The notes under the pieces: model-generated
Databases searched by the model: none
Seen by the model: the letters and a program-made list of their open reading frames with translations, nothing else
What the model was told of the DNA's origin: nothing
Program-made: the position numbers and the translations under genes
Shown here: positions 1 through 5,890 of the stretch, one piece after another
Layout of the letters: each line of letters begins with the position of its first letter
Position numbering within the stretch: the first letter of the stretch is position 1
Assembly (NCBI GenBank): GCA_947470885.1
Contig: CANIXE010000136.1
Location: 1 to 6,210 of the forward strand
Reading direction: 5' to 3'
DNA length: 6,210 bases
Origin: Planctomycetota bacterium
GTDB taxonomy: Bacteria; Planctomycetota; UBA11346

Positions 1-1622
1 GCCCACCGGCGGAGCACCTGGTCCAAGATTCCCACGGCGGTGGTGGCGGCCTGGGCAGCGGCCCGCCGGGGCGCATCGGCGGTTTCCGCCTTGGCCCGGG
101 CAGCGGCGGTGGATTCCCGGGCCTGGATCACCCGATCCCGGGCCTCCCCCAGCAGGCGGTCCAATTCCTGGCGCAGGGCTTCGGCTCCCACCACGCGCAA
201 CGTGAGGGGTTCGCTTTTGCCGATCCCCGGGCCGGTGACATCGTTGGCATCCCGGGCCTCGGCGGTGAAGGCGATTTCGCCGCCTTCACCCGCCAATTCC
301 GCCACAGGCACGCTGCGGGTCCGCTGGGCCGCCAGGCCACCGGCGGCATCCGGCCAGGCGATCAGCTCCTTGTCATTGGCCCGCAGGTTCAGTGACGCCA
401 AGCCCAGATCGTCGCTAGCGGACACCTGAATTTCCACGGTGGCCTGGGGCACCACGGCTTCCCGGGGGCGGGGGCCGCTCAATGCCACCACCGGCGCCCG
501 GTCGGCGACCACGGCAATGGGGAAGCGGGCGGCACTGGCCAGGGCGATGCCATCGGCATCCGCCGCATCCACCAGCAGATCCCCCGGCTCGGTGATGGTC
601 ACTTCCGCCGTGGCTCCCTCGGGGCCAAGTTGCACCGGCACCACGGCATTGCGGTAGCGCAATGCCACCGTGGCCGGGGTGCGGCCGGCATCATGGCGGA
701 AGTTCACGGTCAGGGCGATTCGCGTCCCGGCGAGGACGCTGCCCGGCAGCACCGCCAATTCTTCAGCTGCCCGTCCAGAATACGCTGGGGGCACGACCTT
801 GGCCTTGGCCGCCTGCAATTCCGGACGACGAACCACCAACACGTTGACGCTGACGGGCAGGGCATCGGCGCACTGGGCCTCGATGGTCCACCGGCCCAGG
901 AGCAGGGGCAGGGCGGTGGTCCATTGGCTGCCGCTAAGCCCGGGCAGCCGGCGACCGCCGGGAGCCGCCGGGCCTTCCCAGCGCAATTCCACCGGGGCGG
1001 TGAAGCCCGCATCCGGATGATGGCGGGCCACGCGCACGGCCACCGCTTCATCCATGGGCACCACCGGACGTTCCACACTGATCTCGATGCTGGTCCGGCG
1101 CAAATATTCCGTGGTCCCCAGGGGCAGCATGAACCGGCGCAGACCCGCCGTCGCCACCCCGGGATCCACCGCTGAAATTGCTACCGCCACCCCCAGGGCC
1201 AAGACTGCGAGGAAGAGATCCCGGACCAGGCGGGGCGCCGGCACCAGGCTCGCCACCGGGGGCAGCGCCGCCGCCAGCACCGCGGATTCCCGTGCCCCCA
1301 GGTCGATGCCCGCCACCAGGGTGCTCAAGCGCCCTCCCAGGGCGGGTACCCGACGCTCGGCAAATGCCGCCAGCGCCCGATCCGACAGATCCTGGGCCAA
1401 AGGCCGCCATAATCTGGCGCGAATCACCGCAATCACTGCAGCAACGGTCACCAGCAGCACCACCAACCGGGCGCCCCCGGGCAACCGCCAGGCCCAATCG
1501 ATGGCCACACCCGCCAGCACTAGAGTGGTGGCCAGGGCTATCAGCCGGCTCAAACCGTCGAGGGCGACCACGACCCGCAGCCGCCGACGCAATTCCGCTA
1601 GATATGCACCGGGGTTGGCCAT
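1..1622 (-). CDS. DUF4175-like multi-domain membrane protein, 3' end missing
   Basis: The minus-strand frame starting with ATG at 1622-1620 (protein begins MANPGAYLAELRRRL) stays open for 540 codons to the left edge, so the C-terminus lies outside. Three hydrophobic stretches lie at about residues 25-45, 51-68 and 135-152, the usual N-terminal anchor layout of this family. After them comes a beta-rich, presumably periplasmic region with the signature VVPPAYSG (277-283) followed by VLPGSVLAGTRIALTV (291-306), then ASDDLGLASLNL (402-413). These resemble the PPAYTG and DDYGL motifs of DUF4175/TIGR02302-type proteins. From about 480 the sequence becomes Ala/Arg/Glu-rich and probably helical or coiled coil. 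The molecular function of the family is unknown; it is often encoded near MoxR and BatA-type genes and is thought to act in the cell envelope. No Shine-Dalgarno precedes the chosen ATG. An ATG at 1631-1629 is in another frame that gives a low-complexity Gly/Arg product, so it was not chosen. Family call is by motif recall only. Confidence 0.8.
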   Translation of the reverse strand, partial: MANPGAYLAELRRRLRVVVALDGLSRLIALATTLVLAGVAIDWAWRLPGGARLVVLLVTVAAVIAVIRARLWRPLAQDLSDRALAAFAERRVPALGGRLSTLVAGIDLGARESAVLAAALPPVASLVPAPRLVRDLFLAVLALGVAVAISAVDPGVATAGLRRFMLPLGTTEYLRRTSIEISVERPVVPMDEAVAVRVARHHPDAGFTAPVELRWEGPAAPGGRRLPGLSGSQWTTALPLLLGRWTIEAQCADALPVSVNVLVVRRPELQAAKAKVVPPAYSGRAAEELAVLPGSVLAGTRIALTVNFRHDAGRTPATVALRYRNAVVPVQLGPEGATAEVTITEPGDLLVDAADADGIALASAARFPIAVVADRAPVVALSGPRPREAVVPQATVEIQVSASDDLGLASLNLRANDKELIAWPDAAGGLAAQRTRSVPVAELAGEGGEIAFTAEARDANDVTGPGIGKSEPLTLRVVGAEALRQELDRLLGEARDRVIQARESTAAARAKAETADAPRRAAAQAATTAVGILDQVLRRW

Positions 1623-1667
1623 GGCGGCGCATGGTGGGCCAAGACTGCGAAGGGAAAGGTGGACCTG

Positions 1668-1686
1668 AGGCGCCGAAGCGGCGCCT
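1668..1686. repeat. Perfect 8-bp hairpin in the divergent spacer
   Basis: The arms AGGCGCCG (1668-1675) and CGGCGCCT (1679-1686) are exact inverted repeats around an AAG loop. The hairpin lies in the 121-base spacer between the two divergent genes, three bases left of the 26-bp repeat at 1689. There is no T-run on either side, so it is not an intrinsic terminator. If the leftward gene is transcribed from within this spacer, the hairpin would fall in its 5' leader. A related GGCGCC palindrome precedes the second repeat copy. Role unknown. Confidence 0.6.
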
Positions 1687-1688
1687 GT

Positions 1689-1714
1689 CCGGACGACCGG
1701 ACGTTTTCATTGAG
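1689..1714 (+). repeat. 26-bp dispersed repeat, copy 1 (upstream of moxR)
   Basis: This block begins CCGGACGACCGG and ends TTTTCATTGAG, and is identical base for base to 2901-2926 in the same orientation. Similarity continues weakly to the right in both copies: a CCCC tract, a GTT and then GCACC, with a few bases of gap. It ends 29 bases before the moxR start codon, so it could be a promoter or operator element for moxR. It could equally be part of a dispersed intergenic repeat. Confidence 0.85.
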
Positions 1715-1743
1715 TCGCCCCGGCCCGTTGCACCCTGCGCCCC

Positions 1744-2778
1744 ATGACCGACGCCAACCCGGATTCCGCCGCCCTCGCCGCCGCCCTTGCCACCTTGCGC
1801 CGGGAACTCGCCCAGGTGGTGGTGGGCCAGGATGCCGTGGTCGAACAGGTCCTGATCGCCCTCGCCGCCGGGGGCCATGCCCTGATCGAAGGCGTCCCCG
1901 GCCTGGCCAAGACCCTCCTGGTGTCCACCGTGGCCCGGGCCACCGGCCTGAGTTTCAGCCGCATCCAGTTCACCCCCGACCTGATGCCCGCCGACATCAC
2001 CGGCACCGAACTGATCCGGGAGGACAAGGCCAGCGGCCACCGTTCCCTGGTGTTCGTCCCCGGCCCGGTGTTCGCCTCGGTGGTCCTCGCCGACGAAATC
2101 AACCGCGCCCCGCCCAAGACCCAGGCCGCCCTGTTGGAAGCCATGCAGGAGCGCCAGGTCAGCGCCGGCGGCGAACGCCGGCCCCTGCCCGAGCCGTTCT
2201 TCGTCCTGGCCACCCAGAACCCCATCGAACAGGAGGGCACCTACCCCCTGCCGGAGGCCCAGCTCGACCGTTTCCTGCTGAAGGTCACCGTCGGCTACCC
2301 CAGCGAAGCCGAAGAGCTGCAGATCATCACCCGCACCACCGGCAACGGCAAAGCCACGGTGAATCCCGTGCTGGACGCCGCCCAGCTGATCGCCCTCCAG
2401 GGCAAGGTCCGGGACATCGCGGTGGCAAACGACATCGCCCGCTTCGCCCTGGCCCTGGTCCGGGCCACCAGGCCCCTGACCCAGGGCGGCCACCCCCAGA
2501 TCGCCCCCCTGCTGCGCTGGGGCGCCGGCCCCCGGGCGGGCCAGTCCCTCCTCCTGGGCGCCAAGGCCCGGGCCGCGCTGCATGGCCGGCCGTTCGTCAG
2601 CTTGGACGACATAAAAGCCCTGGCCCACCCGGTGCTGCGCCACCGCCTGCAACCCGGCTACGAGGCCGAGGCCCAGGGCCTCAACGCCGACGCGATCATC
2701 GACAAGCTCCTGGCCACGGTGGCCCTCCCCGCGCCGGGGATGGAAGCCGACCGGGCCATCCGGGCCGCCACGGGTTGA
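1744..2778 (+). CDS. moxR: MoxR-family AAA+ ATPase
   Basis: A 344-residue protein of normal length for MoxR ATPases, which are cytoplasmic AAA+ chaperones believed to use ATP hydrolysis to remodel or insert metal into partner proteins, often with VWA domains. All hallmark elements are visible: the VVGQD start of the AAA domain (26-30), Walker A GVPGLAKT (50-57), Walker B VVLADEIN (113-120), sensor 1 ATQNP (156-160), arginine-finger region DRF (175-177) and the sensor 2 segment GAGPRAGQSL (260-269, usually GASPRA). The C-terminal helical lid follows. There is no Shine-Dalgarno; the bases before ATG are CCTGCGCCCC, so initiation is probably leaderless or SD-independent. It is divergent from the DUF4175-like gene, and the usual DUF58 partner gene is not found downstream: the next gene is a tRNA 233 bases away. 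The 26-bp repeat lies just upstream and may take part in control. Confidence 0.95.
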   Translation: MTDANPDSAALAAALATLRRELAQVVVGQDAVVEQVLIALAAGGHALIEGVPGLAKTLLVSTVARATGLSFSRIQFTPDLMPADITGTELIREDKASGHRSLVFVPGPVFASVVLADEINRAPPKTQAALLEAMQERQVSAGGERRPLPEPFFVLATQNPIEQEGTYPLPEAQLDRFLLKVTVGYPSEAEELQIITRTTGNGKATVNPVLDAAQLIALQGKVRDIAVANDIARFALALVRATRPLTQGGHPQIAPLLRWGAGPRAGQSLLLGAKARAALHGRPFVSLDDIKALAHPVLRHRLQPGYEAEAQGLNADAIIDKLLATVALPAPGMEADRAIRAATG

Positions 2779-2782
2779 CCAG

Positions 2783-2834
2783 GGCGCCGCAATGGAACGC
2801 TGGATGTCCATGACGGAGCACTCTTTGCGGCGCC
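2783..2834. repeat. 10-bp inverted repeat right after moxR
   Basis: GGCGCCGCAA (2783-2792) and TTGCGGCGCC (2825-2834) are perfect inverted repeats with a 32-base loop, starting four bases after the moxR stop codon. In the moxR transcript this would fold as a 3'-end hairpin. No T-run follows, so it is a poor Rho-independent terminator, although it could protect the 3' end or be part of a repeat element. Its GGCGCC core also occurs in the hairpin beside repeat copy 1. Confidence 0.6.
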
Positions 2835-2835
2835 A

Positions 2836-2914
2836 GTCCGGTCGTCCACCAGCAGTGAGTCTTTCGGATATTCCCGCTGAACATTTGGCGACAATGACGA
2901 CCGGACGACCGGAC
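2836..2914. repeat. 12-bp inverted repeat with lower-GC interior
   Basis: GTCCGGTCGTCC (2836-2847) and GGACGACCGGAC (2903-2914) are perfect inverted repeats enclosing 55 bases. The right arm overlaps an 8-bp tandem (GACGACCG twice, then GACG, 2896-2915), so the left arm can also pair 11 bp one register further left (2896-2906). The interior (about 2850-2895) is noticeably less GC-rich than its surroundings. With the 2783-2834 hairpin it makes an approximately 130-base structured block filling the first half of the 2779-3011 gap, in which I see no credible protein gene. Confidence 0.6.
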
Positions 2915-2926
2915 GTTTTCATTGAG
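2901..2926 (+). repeat. 26-bp dispersed repeat, copy 2 (upstream of tRNA-Ser)
   Basis: Exact second copy of 1689-1714, same orientation. Here the GGACGACC unit is extended leftward as an 8-bp tandem, and the right side continues into CCCC, GGGTT and GCACC, matching copy 1 with small gaps. It ends 85 bases before the tRNA gene. The rest of the gap (2927-3011) shows no clear sigma-70 promoter: TTGACC at 2954-2959 is a passable -35, but no good -10 lies 16-18 bases downstream. Confidence 0.85.
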
Positions 2927-3011
2927 GTCCCCTGACGGGTTGATGCACCGGGGTTGACCGCGCCAGGAATGGGACCAAGCTCCCGCCCCTTCGTGGAAGT
3001 TCCGCGAATCA

Positions 3012-3101
3012 GGACAGGTGGCTGAGCGGCCGAAGGCACGCGCTTGGAAAGCGCGCAACGGGGAAACTCGTTCGGGGGTTCGAATCCCCCCCTGTCCGCC
3101 A
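3012..3101 (+). tRNA. tRNA-Ser (anticodon GGA), CCA encoded
   Basis: A complete class II tRNA that reads UCC and UCU codons. The acceptor stem is GGACAGG (3012-3018) with CCTGTCC (3091-3097), followed by discriminator G and genomic CCA (3099-3101). The D arm contains GCTGAGCGG. The anticodon stem CGCGC/GCGCG (3039-3043 and 3051-3055) encloses loop TTGGAAA with anticodon GGA at 3046-3048. A long variable arm (about 3057-3072) can fold as a six-pair stem, including one G-T pair, capped by a GAAA loop, as expected for serine tRNAs. The T arm is GGGGG/CCCCC around TTCGAAT. The gene stands alone and is followed at once by a terminator, so it is probably a single-gene transcript. Confidence 0.97.
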
Positions 3102-3106
3102 ACGAA

Positions 3107-3138
3107 GAACCCCGGGGTAACTCCCGGGGTTTCTTTTT
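3107..3138 (+). terminator. Rho-independent terminator of tRNA-Ser
   Basis: AACCCCGGG (3108-3116) pairs perfectly with CCCGGGGTT (3123-3131) around a GTAACT loop. It is followed directly by TCTTTTT (3132-3138). It begins six bases after the CCA end, which is typical for a monocistronic tRNA. Confidence 0.92.
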
Positions 3139-3188
3139 GGCCAAATCCACGGCGAAAACCACGGCCAAACATCCTGAACCACCTGTCG

Positions 3189-3217
3189 GGTGCCATGCTG
3201 GGCATGCCGATGGCACC
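3189..3217. repeat. 8-bp inverted repeat between convergent tRNA and HAD genes
   Basis: GGTGCCAT (3189-3196) and ATGGCACC (3210-3217) form a perfect stem with a 13-base loop containing the small palindrome GGCATGCC. On the minus strand it begins about 48 bases after the HAD stop codon. It has no T-run, so it could only be a weak or Rho-assisted 3' structure for that gene. Nothing else is seen in 3139-3264. Confidence 0.4.
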
Positions 3218-3264
3218 GCTCGGACGGAACCCAGGGCTTTGTCACCCCTTGTCTCTCCGCGCGT

Positions 3265-4041
3265 TCATTCCCCCATGATTTCAGCTACCCCAGTGGCGAT
3301 GTAGTGGGGGCGGAAGGGGAAACGGGCCACGTCCTCCCGGGCGGTCACGCCGGAAAGCACCAGGCAAGTCTCGATCTCACTTTCGATGCCGGCGATGATG
3401 TCGGTATCCATCCGGTCGCCGACGATCACCGTGTCCTCGGGCTTCACCCCCAGGCGCTTGATGGCGTTGCGCATCATCAATGGATTGGGCTTGCCGACGA
3501 AATAGGCCTTCCGTCCGGTGGCCAATTCGATGGGGGCCACCAGGGCGCCGCAGGCGGGGACCAGGCCGGATTCCGTGGGACCGGTCAAATCAGGATTGGT
3601 GCCGATCAGCCGGGCGCCCCCCAGGACCAGGCGGATGGCCTTCTCGATCTTCTCGTAGCCGTAGCTGCGGGATTCCCCCACCACCACGTAGTCGGGATTG
3701 ACGTCGTTCATGGTCAACCCGGCGTCGTACAGGGCGTTCAGCAGACCGGCATCGCCGATGGCGTAGACGCTGCAACCGGGCATCTGGGACGACAGGAAAG
3801 CCGCGGTGGCCAGGGCACTGGTGTAGAAGTGGTCCTCCGACACCTCCACCCCCAGGCGGGCGAGTTTCTGAGCCAATTCCCGGGGGCTGCGTTCGCTGGA
3901 GTTGGTGAGGAACAGGAAGCGTTTGTCGTGGTCGTGGAAGAACTTCACCAGGCTGGTCACCCCGGGCAGCAGGCGATTGCCGTGGTAGATGACTCCATCC
4001 ATATCGCAGATGATGGCGGATTTACTGAGGACCGGATGCAT
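3265..4041 (-). CDS. NagD-family HAD-IIA sugar/nucleotide phosphatase
   Basis: A 258-residue cytoplasmic hydrolase of the haloacid dehalogenase superfamily, subclass IIA, the family of E. coli NagD (a nucleotide phosphatase active on UMP) and AraL. Length matches the family. Motif I is CDMDGVIYHG (12-21) with nucleophile D13 and acid/base D15. Motif II is LTNSS (45-49). A C2-type cap follows, then motif III lysine K184 in VGKPNP (182-187) and motif IV GDRMDTD (208-214) with the Mg-binding aspartates. All catalytic residues are present, so the enzyme should be active, but the substrate cannot be read from sequence. The start at 4041 is chosen over an upstream in-frame ATG at 4107, because AGGAG (4052-4048) lies six bases before it and homology begins directly after. 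The upstream lipoprotein gene has its own terminator, so this gene probably has its own promoter within 4042-4180, though no clear one is visible. Confidence 0.95.
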   Translation of the reverse strand: MHPVLSKSAIICDMDGVIYHGNRLLPGVTSLVKFFHDHDKRFLFLTNSSERSPRELAQKLARLGVEVSEDHFYTSALATAAFLSSQMPGCSVYAIGDAGLLNALYDAGLTMNDVNPDYVVVGESRSYGYEKIEKAIRLVLGGARLIGTNPDLTGPTESGLVPACGALVAPIELATGRKAYFVGKPNPLMMRNAIKRLGVKPEDTVIVGDRMDTDIIAGIESEIETCLVLSGVTAREDVARFPFRPHYIATGVAEIMGE

Positions 4042-4047
4042 GGCTGT

Positions 4048-4052
4048 CTCCT
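4048..4052 (-). promoter_or_regulatory. Shine-Dalgarno of the HAD phosphatase
   Basis: AGGAG on the minus strand, six bases from ATG at 4041. It decides the start over the ATG 22 codons upstream. It is one of only two convincing Shine-Dalgarno sites in the window. Confidence 0.85.
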
Positions 4053-4180
4053 GAGGGGAACGATCAGCGTCCGGGTCGCCAGGACAAAGCAGGATTTGGG
4101 CCACCACGACACCGCCGGAGCACCCAGGACGTCCACCAACGAAGCAACCACGGAAGGAGCTTCTCCCCCCGCAGCGCCCG

Positions 4181-4219
4181 AAAAAAATATATTAGGGGGC
4201 TGGACCGACCCAGCCCCCC
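4181..4219 (-). terminator. Rho-independent terminator of the lipoprotein gene
   Basis: Read on the minus strand, GGGGGCTGG (4218-4210) pairs perfectly with CCAGCCCCC (4203-4195) around a six-base loop. It is followed by TAATATATTTTTTT (4194-4181). It starts 13 bases after the lipoprotein stop codon. On the plus strand a shorter TTTTT follows the stem (4223-4227), so weak termination in the other direction is possible, but no plus-strand gene enters it. Confidence 0.93.
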
Positions 4220-4231
4220 AGGTTTTTCAGC

Positions 4232-4633
4232 TTACTTGGCGGCCGGAGCCGCAGCGGCTGCAGGCGCCTTCACCGGGGTCTTGGCCATGAAGATGGCCAG
4301 GTCGCGCTGGGTTTCGACGGCATTGACCTGCTCATCCTTCACCTGTTCGATGACCAGGGTCTCTTTGTTGGGACCGGCACCAATCATGGTCTTGGACAGG
4401 GGCAGTTCCCGGGCGCCGGCGGCGAAGGCCTCGACGGTCTTGGGGTCGGTCAGCAGGTAGACCTTGTCCTTGCCGCTGGGCCGGACTTCACGGTATTCCG
4501 CGTAAAAATTGTAGCTGCTGACGCTGCCCTGGACCTGGATCTCACCAACGGTCCGGGGCTCGCCGCAACCGGCGAGGAGGAGCACCGCAGCGACGGGCAG
4601 GGCGAGGAGGGCGGCAGTGGACGCAGGGCGCAT
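4232..4633 (-). CDS. Small lipoprotein of unknown function
   Basis: A 133-residue protein with a type II (lipoprotein) signal peptide: N-terminal MRPASTAALLALPVAAVLLLAGC with lipobox LAGC, so the lipidated cysteine would be C23. Residue 24 is Gly, not Asp, so an inner-membrane retention signal is not seen and outer-membrane sorting is possible if the organism has Lol machinery. The mature part (about 24-117) is a small soluble domain with charged and beta-prone stretches such as SYNFYAEYREVRP and ETLVIEQVKDEQ. The last 15 or so residues are a flexible Ala/Pro/Lys tail. I do not recognise the family. GGAG (4642-4639) sits five bases before ATG, supporting the start. It has its own strong terminator, so it is a monocistronic unit, divergent from the acetyltransferase gene across 169 bases. 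The good signal peptide, SD and terminator make it a real gene. Confidence 0.88.
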   Translation of the reverse strand: MRPASTAALLALPVAAVLLLAGCGEPRTVGEIQVQGSVSSYNFYAEYREVRPSGKDKVYLLTDPKTVEAFAAGARELPLSKTMIGAGPNKETLVIEQVKDEQVNAVETQRDLAIFMAKTPVKAPAAAAAPAAK

Positions 4634-4762
4634 GGAAGCTCCGTGAGGTTGGGGATCGGTTGGGTGGGAACGTTGGTCCCAGCAACAAAGACTTGGCGAA
4701 TCCCAGGTGAAGAATCCGTGAAGATTGAAGGCCCGCCGAGGGCCAACGGACGAGGCCCCGGC

Positions 4763-4791
4763 TTGCGTGCATCGGAAATCGGTGGTTTACT
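4763..4791 (+). promoter_or_regulatory. Possible sigma-70 promoter for the GNAT gene
   Basis: TTGCGT (4763-4768) and TTTACT (4786-4791) are spaced exactly 17 bases apart. They match the consensus hexamers at three and four positions. The predicted start of transcription is near 4798, five bases before ATG 4803, which would give a nearly leaderless mRNA and agree with the lack of a Shine-Dalgarno. A match of this quality can arise by chance. Confidence 0.35.
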
Positions 4792-4802
4792 GACGGCATC
4801 CC

Positions 4803-5732
4803 ATGGTCGTCACCCCCCACCACGCCCAACGGCCCGGACCCCGGACCGCCGGAACCCTCGGTAGCCTGTCCGGGGCCCTGCGTTTCGGCGATTTGGACCA
4901 GCGTCCGGAATTGGCTTCAGCGGCCCTGGCCGCCTTCGCTGCGGCTTCCCCCGGGCAGCACCACCTGGTGTGCGGGCACCCGTCCCGGATGGGGCAGGTG
5001 CCCCTGGCCGAAGACCTGCGGGCGTGCAGCGCGGTGCTGGTGGCGGCCAGCGCCACCTCCCTCCACGGGGTTCTGGCGGTCTGCCCGTACAGCGCCGAAC
5101 AGGCGACCCTGTGGGGTCCGGCCACGGTGGACGGCCCCCATTCCGCCACCGCCCGGGCCCTGGTCGCCCAGGCCCGGGCCGCCTTGGGGTCTGCGGGATT
5201 CACCTCGGTACGCACCCTGATCGACCAGCGGAACCGGGAATTGCGCACAGCCTACCTCGCCCAGGGCTTCACCCGGTGGAAGGACGATGTGGTCTATGAG
5301 CGGATCCTCGGGGGCGACTTGCCTCAGGAATCCGCCGTAGAAGCGGTCTTGAAGGCGGACCAGGGCGTGGTCGCCCAGATCCTCAGCGAAGCCTTTCCGG
5401 AAAGCGACCATGCCAGCAAGGGCCTGGCGGTGCGGACCAAGGAAGGTTACCGCCATTACTTGATCCATGACCAGGAACGGATCGCCGGGGCCGCCGCCGT
5501 CCACGGGGCGGGCAGCCGGGTCTGGCTGAACCTCATCGCCGTGGGGACCCCCTGGCGGGGCAAGGGCTGGTCTCGCCGCCTGTTGGTCGGGGTCTGCGCC
5601 CTGGAAGCCCGCCGCGGAGCCTCGGTGATGGGCCTGGAAGTCCTGGGGGATAACCGTCCCGCCATCCGTCTGTACCAGGGCTGCGGTTTCACCCGTTCGT
5701 TCTCCGCCAGCGTGCTCACGGCTCCGGTGTGA
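4803..5732 (+). CDS. Tandem-domain GNAT acetyltransferase
   Basis: A 309-residue cytoplasmic protein, about twice the length of a single GNAT domain. The C-terminal domain (about 178-305) has a full acetyl-CoA fold signature: LNLIAVGTPWRGKGWSRRLL (242-261), with the pyrophosphate-binding RGKGWS (last position Ser rather than Gly/Ala), then LEVLGDNRPAIRLYQGCGF (278-296), the N..A..LY..CGF motif. The N-terminal half (about 22-170) looks like a degenerate GNAT domain: RNRELRTAYLAQGF (143-156) has the N..L...Y...GF pattern, but no RxxGxG/A loop is visible. The protein therefore probably acetylates an amine through the C-terminal domain, with a structural N-terminal one. The substrate is unknown. 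ATG 4803 is the first start after an in-frame TGA at 4791-4793. No SD is present, so the exact start is less certain than the gene. Confidence 0.92.
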   Translation: MVVTPHHAQRPGPRTAGTLGSLSGALRFGDLDQRPELASAALAAFAAASPGQHHLVCGHPSRMGQVPLAEDLRACSAVLVAASATSLHGVLAVCPYSAEQATLWGPATVDGPHSATARALVAQARAALGSAGFTSVRTLIDQRNRELRTAYLAQGFTRWKDDVVYERILGGDLPQESAVEAVLKADQGVVAQILSEAFPESDHASKGLAVRTKEGYRHYLIHDQERIAGAAAVHGAGSRVWLNLIAVGTPWRGKGWSRRLLVGVCALEARRGASVMGLEVLGDNRPAIRLYQGCGFTRSFSASVLTAPV

Positions 5733-5768
5733 GCCGCCCGGTTGGCTGGGGCCATCCTCCATGCCCAG

Positions 5769-5826
5769 GGCAGGTCGGGATGCATCCGATGCATTCGTTC
5801 CGACCTCGCTGACGGGTGTACCTGCC
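5769..5826 (+). repeat. Overlapping alternative hairpins in the 5733-5890 spacer
   Basis: AGGTCGG (5772-5778) pairs perfectly with CCGACCT (5800-5806). Inside it TGCAT/ATGCA (5781-5785 and 5789-5793) forms a second stem with a CCG loop. The segment GGCAGGT (5769-5775), which overlaps the first arm, can instead pair with ACCTGCC (5820-5826). The two 7-bp outer pairings exclude each other. No T-run follows either. The region lies between the GNAT stop codon and the next start, so it could be a 3' structure or a leader of the downstream gene. The rest of the spacer shows nothing. Confidence 0.5.
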
Positions 5827-5890
5827 GCCCGGCAAAAGCCCGGAAAGCCCGCCCCTGGACCGCCGTCCCATCGGCAGACAACCACGCCCC

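Noticed and set aside
1689..1714. Minus-strand reading of both 26-bp copies as a gene start (MKTSGRP)
   Set aside because: Both copies contain ATG AAA ACG on the minus strand in open frames, but what follows is unrelated, non-protein-like sequence and there is no Shine-Dalgarno.
1659..2813. A 384-codon plus-strand frame overlapping moxR
   Set aside because: The product is a Pro/Arg/Gly-rich out-of-frame translation of moxR, which has full AAA+ motifs in its own frame.
1048..3216. A 722-codon open frame on the minus strand across moxR and the tRNA gene
   Set aside because: It is the antisense shadow of moxR in high-GC DNA. Its product is Gly/Gln-rich low complexity, runs through a tRNA gene, and its left part is an out-of-frame reading of the DUF4175-like gene.
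3018..3278. Small plus-strand frame beginning inside the tRNA gene (MAERPKARAW...)
   Set aside because: A familiar artefact of translating a tRNA-Ser gene and its terminator; the RNA gene explains the sequence.
3190..4290. A 366-codon plus-strand frame opposite the HAD phosphatase
   Set aside because: It is antisense to a gene with complete catalytic motifs, has His/Gly/Gln-rich composition, and extends through the lipoprotein terminator.
4660..4685. Operator-like TGGGA/TCCCA inverted pair upstream of the lipoprotein gene
   Set aside because: Arms are only five bases and the centre is asymmetric, so it is expected by chance.
4917..5885. A 322-codon minus-strand frame opposite the GNAT gene
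   Set aside because: Composition is Gly/Pro/Arg-rich without domains, while the plus strand encodes recognisable GNAT motifs.
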